A stretch of 5,540 nucleotides of DNA from Dehalococcoidia bacterium. GTDB taxonomy: Bacteria > Chloroflexota > Dehalococcoidia > GIF9 > AB-539-J10. Positions 1 through 4,664 of this stretch are shown piece after piece. Under the pieces are notes generated by a model. That model was given only the letters and a program-made list of their open reading frames with translations, searched no databases and was not told the DNA's origin. Positions within the stretch are counted from its first letter, which is position 1; each line of letters starts with the position of its first letter. A program made the position numbers and the translations under genes. Location: the NCBI GenBank assembly GCA_003562555.1, contig PWUO01000277.1, forward strand, positions 1 through 5,540, written 5' to 3'.

Positions 1-36
1 AGAGACATCACACGTCTCTCAATGCTGCAACGGACC

Positions 37-50
37 CATGCGTACGCATG
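37..50. promoter_or_regulatory. 14-bp perfect palindrome, candidate operator
   Basis: CATGCGTACGCATG reads identically on both strands across all 14 bases. It ends 25 bases before the TATAAT hexamer at 76-81, so it lies just upstream of where the -35 region of the methyltransferase promoter would be. A dimeric regulator could bind such a site, but no bound protein is known. By chance a perfect 14-bp palindrome is expected about 0.3 times in a window of this size, so its position in the promoter region is the main support. Confidence 0.3.
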
Positions 51-75
51 TAAAATCTGCGGAACTCACTCCCTG

Positions 76-81
76 TATAAT
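76..81 (+). promoter_or_regulatory. candidate -10 box for the methyltransferase gene
   Basis: A full consensus TATAAT stands in an otherwise GC-rich leader, 29 bases before the ATG at 111. No good -35 hexamer occurs 16-18 bases upstream (the sequence there is close to AAATCT), so activity may depend on an activator or on another sigma factor. Transcription would start near 88, giving a leader of about 23 bases. If translation starts at 183 instead, the leader would be about 95 bases. Confidence 0.4.
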
Positions 82-110
82 GCCGGAGAGGGCAGAACCG
101 GGGCAGTTCC

Positions 111-842
111 ATGGGAGACAGTCAGGACGACGAGAACCGCCAGACGCCGCGGCCTCCAATCGGTAAGAAGGAGATGCGGCTGATGAACAGCCGCGGGAGG
201 GAACTGCTCCTGCGCTACTGGGACTTCCCACTGTTCGAGTCGTTCCTGCGGAAGCACGGAACCTCTTTGAGGGACACGTCGGTGCTCGACGCTGGCTGCG
301 GATCCGGGTACACGCTCGAGCTTATCTGGAACCGGTTCAGCCCGGCCAAACTGACCGCGTTCGATATCGTCCCCGAACAGGTGGAGATCGCGAAATCCCG
401 CGGAACACCCGCCACCGTGTTCGTCGGAGACATCACGGCGCTCGACCTTCCGGACCAGGAGTTCGATGCCGTATTCGTGTGTGGCGTGCTGCACCACTGT
501 CCCGGATGGCGCGCCGGTCTGGCCGAGGTCTCACGTGTCCTCAAAGCAGGCGGCGTGCTGCTTCTCGAGGAGCCGGAGACGATTCAGCTCAGATTTGAGC
601 GCCTGCTCACCGGAGATTCGTCCGTCCTGAACACGGGCTACTCGCTGCGTAACCTGATGAAGGAGGCAGCAAGAAATGGACTGACGGCTCTGGAGAGCCG
701 GCCTCTCTACTTCGGGCTGTTCCGCAGCTACCTGTACGTGAAAGGGGTGAGCAGACGGGTCGCGGAACACTATGTCGCCCGGGACCTGTTGCGCACACCG
801 GATGCAAGCCGCGTTGCCCAGGGACAGGAGGCGCCGGCGTAA
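111..842 (+). CDS. class I SAM-dependent methyltransferase, substrate unknown
   Basis: This is a 243-residue class I (Rossmann-fold) methyltransferase of the Methyltransf_11/25 type, probably cytoplasmic, since no signal peptide or membrane segment is visible. The SAM-binding glycine loop is VLDAGCGSG at residues 58-66. Asp85 in AFDI ends strand beta-2, where the ribose hydroxyls bind. GD at 106-107 contacts the adenine side. FDAVFVCGVLHH at 118-129 is motif II/post-II, and EVSRVLKAGGVLLL at 139-152 is the usual beta-5 region. Residues 175-215 are a C-terminal helical and strand cap that should shape the acceptor site. ATG 111 is the first possible start after in-frame stops at 51-53 and 78-80, but no strong Shine-Dalgarno precedes it. 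AAGGAG at 168-173 lies 9 bases before Met25 (position 183), so the true protein may be 219 residues without the polar N-terminal 24. The gene stands alone on its strand and converges with the Kal-like gene, so context does not reveal the substrate. The methyltransferase assignment is firm; small molecule, quinone or lipid acceptors are all possible. Confidence 0.88.
   Translation: MGDSQDDENRQTPRPPIGKKEMRLMNSRGRELLLRYWDFPLFESFLRKHGTSLRDTSVLDAGCGSGYTLELIWNRFSPAKLTAFDIVPEQVEIAKSRGTPATVFVGDITALDLPDQEFDAVFVCGVLHHCPGWRAGLAEVSRVLKAGGVLLLEEPETIQLRFERLLTGDSSVLNTGYSLRNLMKEAARNGLTALESRPLYFGLFRSYLYVKGVSRRVAEHYVARDLLRTPDASRVAQGQEAPA
168..173 (+). promoter_or_regulatory. internal Shine-Dalgarno that may define the methyltransferase start
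   Basis: AAGGAG is a near-perfect ribosome-binding site and has an ideal 9-base spacing to ATG 183 (Met25 of the long form). It touches ATG 174 directly, which is too close to serve that codon. The 24 residues that would be lost are polar and look disordered, while the conserved fold starts after Met25. The site could also be chance, because AAG AAG GAG encodes Lys-Lys-Glu. Confidence 0.4.
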
Positions 843-878
843 CCGGGTCGACCGCAGCCGACGAGATCTTCAGGGCTC

Positions 879-909
879 GCGGGGCAGGGGACTTTGCTAC
901 GCTCCCCGC
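879..909. other. GC-rich inverted repeat between convergent genes
   Basis: GCGGGG at 879-884 pairs with CCCCGC at 904-909 around a 19-base loop; an alternative pairing is GGGGA 887-891 with TCCCC 903-907. It lies in the 76-base gap between the convergent stop codons, where a shared terminator would be expected. There is no T-run on either strand, so intrinsic termination is doubtful. Confidence 0.2.
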
Positions 910-918
910 AAGAGGAGG

Positions 919-1329
919 CTAGTCGATGCAGCGCTGCTGTTCCCTGCGCACCACGCTCACCATCTCAGCTCGAGCCACCAGTTCGGGTTCCTCAAGATAG
1001 TCGGCAGACGACTCATAGGGTACGCCGGTTACCCGGATGTAGCGGTGCGCCTCAAGACCGATAGTCCGTGACGTGTTGCCTGCCCGGCTCACCCAGCCTG
1101 TGATCTCAAGAAAGTCTCCCGCTTTCACCGGCGCATTGAGCTCGATGTTGTTGTAGGCAGCCAGCAATCCTTCGTCGCCATCGTACCTGACGAGGACCTC
1201 CGTGCCCACATCGCCAAACAGGCCGAGCACATACGCGCCGTTCACCAGCCCCCCCGCATAGTGCACGTCCTTCTCACTCACCCTGATGCGCAATATTGCC
1301 TTCTCGCCGACATTGATTGTTCTGTTCAT
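919..1329 (-). CDS. kal: hotdog-fold protein resembling 3-aminobutyryl-CoA ammonia-lyase
   Basis: This 136-residue protein resembles Kal, the small hotdog-fold enzyme of lysine fermentation that eliminates ammonia from L-3-aminobutyryl-CoA to give crotonyl-CoA (EC 4.3.1.14). The family hallmark HYAGGLVNGAYVLGLFGDV is at residues 23-41, followed by TE (43-44), DGDEGL (50-55), NIELNAPVKAGDFLEITG (61-78) and GNTSR (84-88). This order matches the Kal pattern of a long hotdog helix, an acidic loop, and then the APVxAGD strand pair shared with acyl-CoA thioesterases. The length is typical of the family. The start is supported by GAGGAGA 11 bases upstream. The C-terminal tail (about 115-136) is arginine- and glutamate-rich. 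None of the usual lysine-pathway partners (lysine aminomutases, kdd, kce) is in the window, so it is an orphan here. A related hotdog thioesterase or another acyl-CoA lyase is the main alternative. The assignment rests on recalled motifs, not on a search. Confidence 0.72.
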   Translation of the reverse strand: MNRTINVGEKAILRIRVSEKDVHYAGGLVNGAYVLGLFGDVGTEVLVRYDGDEGLLAAYNNIELNAPVKAGDFLEITGWVSRAGNTSRTIGLEAHRYIRVTGVPYESSADYLEEPELVARAEMVSVVRREQQRCID

Positions 1330-1340
1330 CTGAACTGATG

Positions 1341-1347
1341 TCTCCTC
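1341..1347 (-). promoter_or_regulatory. ribosome-binding site of the Kal-like gene
   Basis: On the minus strand GAGGAGA precedes the ATG at 1329-1327 by 11 bases. It is the strongest Shine-Dalgarno in the window after the AAGGAG at 168 and supports the chosen start. Confidence 0.6.
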
Positions 1348-1389
1348 ACAATCGATGACTGCACCGGGTAGTGTGCTCCCGGGCAGGGC

Positions 1390-1395
1390 ATTCTA
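1390..1395 (-). promoter_or_regulatory. candidate -10 box for the Kal-like gene
   Basis: TAGAAT on the minus strand matches TATAAT at five of six positions and lies in the divergent spacer. Transcription would start near 1383, giving a leader of about 54 bases that includes the Shine-Dalgarno at 1347-1341. No convincing -35 hexamer lies 16-18 bases upstream of it. Confidence 0.3.
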
Positions 1396-1429
1396 GCACG
1401 CACCGGGGGCCACGAATCTCTCTTATCCC

Positions 1430-1458
1430 TTGCCCGAAGTGCTGGCAGGCGCTATCCT
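1430..1458 (+). promoter_or_regulatory. candidate sigma70-type promoter for the CDGSH gene
   Basis: TTGCCC (1430-1435) and TATCCT (1453-1458) are separated by exactly 17 bases; each matches four of six consensus positions. The predicted transcription start near 1465 gives a leader of about 36 bases before ATG 1501. The -35 and -10 boxes of this promoter and the opposing TAGAAT at 1390-1395 lie within about 70 bases, so the two divergent genes could share control. Confidence 0.38.
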
Positions 1459-1500
1459 GTCTCCCTGTCCGAAATTGTGCATGGATGGTGAAGCGAACTG

Positions 1501-2229
1501 ATGACAGCTATGCGGCGCGGCGAACGACCGCGAATCGAACCGCTCAAGGATGGCCCCCTCAGGGTCCGGGGAGTCGATCGACTGGTGGACGCCGACGGCA
1601 CTGAGCTGGAGGTGAGCCAGACGATGTCGCTGTGCAGGTGCGGCCACTCTTCACGCAAGCCATTCTGCGACGGTTCTCATGTGCGCATCGGTTACCGCAG
1701 CCACAAGCTTGACGGCAGAATCGCCGACAGGGTGCAGGATTATCACGGCAGGGACATCACGATCCACGACAACCGGGGAGTGTGCTCACACGCGGAGCAC
1801 TGCGGGCGAGACCTGCCCTCCGTATTCAACCGGGACGACCGTCCGTGGATACATCCCGACGGTGCAGACGCCAACGCCATCGCGCGAACGATCGAGAAGT
1901 GCCCGTCAGGTGCACTCAGCTACACACGCAACGGGGTGCTGCACAAGGACCTGAACCGGGAACCGGCCATCATCGTAGACAAGTGCGGCCCGTATGACGT
2001 TGTTGGTGGTCCGGAACTGGTGGATCCCGACGGAAATCGGCCCGAATCGAGGGAGCATTACACGCTCTGCCGATGCGGCGCTTCAAAGAACAAACCGTTC
2101 TGCGACGGCTCCCACTGGAACATGCCTCGCAGCAACGAGGTTGCAGGGGATTGCCAGCCGTATCATTCGACAGAGACGAGACCGCCGGAGACAACACCGG
2201 GTGAAGAACAGCGGGGCACACCCCACTGA
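1501..2229 (+). CDS. three-domain iron-sulfur protein: CDGSH / YjdI-like 4Fe-4S / CDGSH
   Basis: This 242-residue soluble protein has two complete CDGSH (mitoNEET-type) motifs. In the first, the ligands are Cys45, Cys47, Cys56 and His60 (CRCGHSSRKPFCDGSH, 45-60). In the second they are Cys190, Cys192, Cys201 and His205 (CRCGASKNKPFCDGSH, 190-205). Each should hold a labile 2Fe-2S cluster with 3Cys-1His ligation. Between them, residues 81-141 form a divergent mono-cluster ferredoxin domain (Fer4_19, like E. coli YjdI) with GVCSHAEHC (Cys95, Cys101) and KCPSGAL (Cys134). Strands such as GPLRVRG (18-24) and PELVDPDG (171-178) are the usual beta-cradle pieces before each motif. An extra Cys162 and a polar C-terminal tail (about 219-242) are not part of the known cluster sites. 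ATG 1501 follows an in-frame stop at 1489-1491; ATG 1510 is the only near alternative. The Shine-Dalgarno is weak (GGTGA at 1487-1491). The physiological role of bacterial members is unsettled; electron transfer, cluster transfer or redox sensing are all possible. Confidence 0.9.
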   Translation: MTAMRRGERPRIEPLKDGPLRVRGVDRLVDADGTELEVSQTMSLCRCGHSSRKPFCDGSHVRIGYRSHKLDGRIADRVQDYHGRDITIHDNRGVCSHAEHCGRDLPSVFNRDDRPWIHPDGADANAIARTIEKCPSGALSYTRNGVLHKDLNREPAIIVDKCGPYDVVGGPELVDPDGNRPESREHYTLCRCGASKNKPFCDGSHWNMPRSNEVAGDCQPYHSTETRPPETTPGEEQRGTPH

Positions 2230-2234
2230 CGAGA

Positions 2235-2272
2235 GCCTCACGTCCGTCACTTGGGCGACCAGAAGGTGAGGT
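2235..2272. other. inverted repeat just after the CDGSH gene
   Basis: CCTCAC (2236-2241) pairs perfectly with GTGAGG (2266-2271), with a possible G-T pair outside it, around a 24-base loop. It begins 6 bases after the stop codon, where a terminator would be expected. The long loop and the lack of a T-run make it a weak intrinsic terminator at best. Confidence 0.2.
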
Positions 2273-2282
2273 CGCTCCAATT

Positions 2283-2304
2283 CGTTGCGACGGCGAGCGC
2301 AACG
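2283..2304. repeat. 7-bp inverted repeat in the CDGSH-glgP spacer
   Basis: CGTTGCG (2283-2289) and CGCAACG (2298-2304) are exact reverse complements around the 8-base loop ACGGCGAG. It is the best hairpin in the 188-bp spacer. It is not followed by a T-run, so it is either a factor-dependent terminator stem or mRNA-stabilising hairpin for the upstream gene, or a protein-binding site upstream of glgP. Confidence 0.35.
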
Positions 2305-2359
2305 CCCGTTGACAATCGACTAGTGCCCACCACTTCGTCGTCATTCGCAGCAGGAAGTA

Positions 2360-2388
2360 TTGGACAGCGCGGTACGGAAGACTGTAAC
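2360..2388 (+). promoter_or_regulatory. candidate promoter for glgP
   Basis: TTGGAC (2360-2365) and TGTAAC (2383-2388) are spaced by 17 bases, with three and four matches to consensus. The transcription start would be near 2395, leaving a leader of about 23 bases without a Shine-Dalgarno before ATG 2418. This is weak support. A perfect TTGACA at 2309-2314 in the same spacer has no -10 partner at 16-18 bases. Confidence 0.25.
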
Positions 2389-2417
2389 ATGAAGGTTCGG
2401 CTATCAATCGTACGCAT

Positions 2418-4559
2418 ATGGCTTCAGAGACCGCTCTTCCTACCCGCATCGAACGACTCAGCGAACTCGCCCACAACATGTGGTGGAGTTGGCATCGTTC
2501 GTCACGCGCGGTATTCACGTCGCTCGACTATCCGCTGTGGTCATTGTCGGGCCATAACCCGGTGAAGATCCTCCAGGATATCCCACCAGCACGACTGCGA
2601 CAGGCGGCACATGACTCGGCGTTCCTGGAACTGTACGACCGTGCGATCGGAGAACTCGACAGCGATGTGGTGCGCAACGACCACTGGTTCGCACGCGCGC
2701 ACCCCAACCACAAGAACAGAACGATCGCGTACTTCTCCGCGGAGTTCGCCCTGCACAACTCTCTTCCCATTTATGCAGGCGGCCTCGGAATTCTCGCTGG
2801 AGACCTCCTCAAGGAGGCTTCCGACCTCGGACTGCCATTGGTGGGTGTTGGGCTGATGTATCCCCAGGGTTACTTTCAGCAGCAGATAGGCCCTGACGGA
2901 TGGCAGCAGGAGGTATACCGGCAACTCGACTTTCGCTCGACGCCACTGCTCCCGGTCAGGGCATTACCGGGTGGGATCTGCTCACCCCTTACGTCGATCA
3001 GGCTGGGGGAACGGGATGTCTACCTTGGAGCCTACCTCGTAAGGGTGGGGAGAGTCGAGCTTTACCTCGTCTGCACAGACGTGGAAGGCAACTCGCCCGA
3101 AGATCGGGAACTCACGTCACGTCTCTACACTGCCGAGAGGGTGAGGCGTCTGCAACAGGAGATGGTGCTTGGAATCGGCGGAGTGAAGATTCTCGAGGCA
3201 CTCGATATCAGGCCGGAAATATGGCACGGAAACGAGGGGCATACGGCGTTCATGATGATGGAGCGCATCCGCCGCGGGGTGGAGGAGGGTCGCTCATTCG
3301 AGGATGCCCTGGACAAGGTGCGCTCTTCGACCGTCTTCACGACCCACACTCCGGTTCCTGCGGGACATGACGTCTTCGCCTTCGACATGATGGATGAACA
3401 CCTGAGAGGTTACTGGCAGATGGAGGGCGCCGACCGCGACGCACTCCTGGCGCTCGGGCAGCAGGATGCCGCAACGCACCAGTTCAACATGACTGCCTTC
3501 GCGCTTCGCACCTCCGCAAAGAGCAATGCCGTAAGCAAGCTTCACAAGGCGGTTACGCAGAAGATGTGGCACATGGTGTGGCCTGACCGTAAGGAGGAAG
3601 ACGTGCCCATCACTCACGTCACGAATGGAGTGCATCTTCCGACGTGGCTCGCGTTCGAAATCGCTGAACTGTACGACCGGCACCTCGGGAAGCAATGGTC
3701 GGCTCACAGTGACGAACCGGCAACCTTCGACAAGGTCAGAAACATCCCGGACAGGGAACTCTGGGCTGCGCGACGCGAGGTGAAGCAGAAGCTCATCACG
3801 GCAATGACGCTGCGCGCACAGGACTGCTGGGCGAGTGGGCGCTGTAACGGCCAGCAGGCGCTTGCAATGGGCGCACTGTTCGAGCCAAGCTCTCTCACCA
3901 TCGGCTTCGTGCGTCGATTCACCGAGTACAAACGCCCCACGCTGCTGTTCCAGGACATCGAGCGGCTGAAACGGATCGTGAAGGATCCGTGGAGCCCGGT
4001 ACAGATCGTATTTGCGGGGAAGTCACACCCGGCTGATGAGGCATCCAAGCGGTTGCTGCAGGACGCCTACCGGGCGTCACTGGATCACGACTTCTTCGGG
4101 CGCATTGCGTTTGTCGAGGATTACGACATGCACATCGCACGCCTGCTGGTTCGTGGTGTAGATGTCTGGCTTAACACGCCACGCAGGCCACGCGAGGCCT
4201 CAGGTACGAGCGGGATGAAGGCGTGCATGAATGGGGTGCTGCACCTGAGCGTTCCTGATGGCTGGTGGCCAGAGGGGTACAATGGAACGAACGGGTGGAC
4301 TATCAGCGATGAGTCTCTCTCGTGGAATCCGGAACAGGAAGATGAACGCGACTCGGTCGCGCTGTACGAGCTTCTGGAGCAGGAAATCATCCCCCTGTAC
4401 TACGAGCGGGACCGCTACGGAGTGCCCCACCGCTGGCTGGAACGAGTTCGGAGCGCGATGATATCGATCTCGCCGCAATTCTCAGCCCGACGCATGATGA
4501 AGGAGTACGTCGAAGAGATGTACCTTCCTCTGCTGGAACCCAAGCTTCCCCCGCGTTAA
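2418..4559 (+). CDS. glgP: alpha-glucan (glycogen/maltodextrin) phosphorylase, type 2
   Basis: This complete 713-residue GT35 enzyme phosphorolyses alpha-1,4-glucan from the non-reducing end, releasing glucose-1-phosphate in the cytoplasm. It belongs to the type-2 GlgP branch, which has an N-terminal DUF3417 segment (about residues 7-100: ELAHNMWWSW at 16-25, GHNPV at 45-49). Then come AYFSAEFALHNSLPIYAGG (104-122), WHGNEGHTAF (269-278), HTPVPAGHDVF (310-320) and ITHVTNGVHLPTW (398-410). The C-terminal half has GFVRRFTEYKRPTLL (496-510) and VWLNTPRRP (583-591). The pyridoxal-phosphate lysine should be Lys601 in EASGTSGMK (593-601), followed by NGVLHLSVPDGWWPEG (605-620). No frameshift or missing key motif is seen. 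ATG 2418 is the only ATG, GTG or TTG start after the in-frame stop at 2385-2387, yet no Shine-Dalgarno lies within range (GAAGG at 2391-2395 is 22 bases away), so initiation appears SD-independent. glgE follows on the same strand after 105 bases. The product could feed glucose-1-phosphate to GlgM or to glycolysis. Confidence 0.95.
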   Translation: MASETALPTRIERLSELAHNMWWSWHRSSRAVFTSLDYPLWSLSGHNPVKILQDIPPARLRQAAHDSAFLELYDRAIGELDSDVVRNDHWFARAHPNHKNRTIAYFSAEFALHNSLPIYAGGLGILAGDLLKEASDLGLPLVGVGLMYPQGYFQQQIGPDGWQQEVYRQLDFRSTPLLPVRALPGGICSPLTSIRLGERDVYLGAYLVRVGRVELYLVCTDVEGNSPEDRELTSRLYTAERVRRLQQEMVLGIGGVKILEALDIRPEIWHGNEGHTAFMMMERIRRGVEEGRSFEDALDKVRSSTVFTTHTPVPAGHDVFAFDMMDEHLRGYWQMEGADRDALLALGQQDAATHQFNMTAFALRTSAKSNAVSKLHKAVTQKMWHMVWPDRKEEDVPITHVTNGVHLPTWLAFEIAELYDRHLGKQWSAHSDEPATFDKVRNIPDRELWAARREVKQKLITAMTLRAQDCWASGRCNGQQALAMGALFEPSSLTIGFVRRFTEYKRPTLLFQDIERLKRIVKDPWSPVQIVFAGKSHPADEASKRLLQDAYRASLDHDFFGRIAFVEDYDMHIARLLVRGVDVWLNTPRRPREASGTSGMKACMNGVLHLSVPDGWWPEGYNGTNGWTISDESLSWNPEQEDERDSVALYELLEQEIIPLYYERDRYGVPHRWLERVRSAMISISPQFSARRMMKEYVEEMYLPLLEPKLPPR

Positions 4560-4585
4560 CCACTGACCGTCCGCCTAACCCGCCA

Positions 4586-4615
4586 TTGACAGTACTCGCG
4601 TTCCCTGAGTAGTCT
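4586..4615 (+). promoter_or_regulatory. candidate promoter for glgE
   Basis: A perfect TTGACA (4586-4591) is followed after 18 bases by TAGTCT (4610-4615), which keeps the key A at position 2 and T at position 6 of a -10 box. Transcription would start near 4622, about 43 bases before ATG 4665. If it works, glgE can be expressed without read-through from glgP. Confidence 0.4.
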
Positions 4616-4651
4616 ACATGCCAACGGTGGCGATTCGTCCGGCCAACCGGC

Positions 4652-4657
4652 AGAGGA
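4652..4657 (+). promoter_or_regulatory. ribosome-binding site of glgE
   Basis: AGAGGA lies 7 bases before ATG 4665, a standard spacing, and fixes the start of glgE. A small CCGG-CCAA-CCGG repeat (4639-4650) ends directly before it. Confidence 0.6.
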
Positions 4658-4664
4658 CCACACA

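Noticed and set aside
1..19. AGAGAC/GTCTCT inverted repeat at the left edge, as a terminator of an upstream gene
   Set aside because: Only 6 bp pair, no T-run follows, and no upstream gene is visible in the window.
22..183. 53-codon plus-strand frame with a CKICG pair that could look like a zinc knuckle
   Set aside because: It overlaps the methyltransferase by about 70 bases in another frame, has only one Cys pair, and has no ribosome-binding site; the TATAAT lies inside it.
66..497. 143-residue open frame on the minus strand opposite the methyltransferase
   Set aside because: The plus-strand frame carries all SAM-binding motifs; the antisense frame has no family features.
1361..1407. Direct repeat GCACCGGG at 1361-1368 and 1400-1407 in the divergent spacer
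   Set aside because: Eight GC-rich bases repeated once with a 39-base offset is readily explained by chance.
2309..2314. Perfect TTGACA as the -35 box of the glgP promoter
   Set aside because: The bases 16-18 positions downstream (around ACTTCG) do not resemble a -10 box.
1970..2518. 182-residue open frame on the minus strand, across the CDGSH gene end and the glgP start
   Set aside because: It runs antisense to two well-supported genes, is rich in Arg and Ser with no recognisable motif, and is of a length common for shadow frames in GC-rich DNA.
2900..3370. 156-residue open frame on the plus strand, out of frame inside glgP
   Set aside because: It is Gly/Arg-rich, motif-free and lies fully within the uninterrupted GlgP frame.
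3294..3707. 137-residue open frame on the minus strand inside glgP
   Set aside because: It is an antisense shadow of conserved GlgP segments, with no start context or motif.
4639..4650. CCGG-CCAA-CCGG hairpin next to the glgE ribosome-binding site as an RNA switch
   Set aside because: A 4-bp stem with a 4-base loop is too short and too common in GC-rich DNA to support a regulatory claim.
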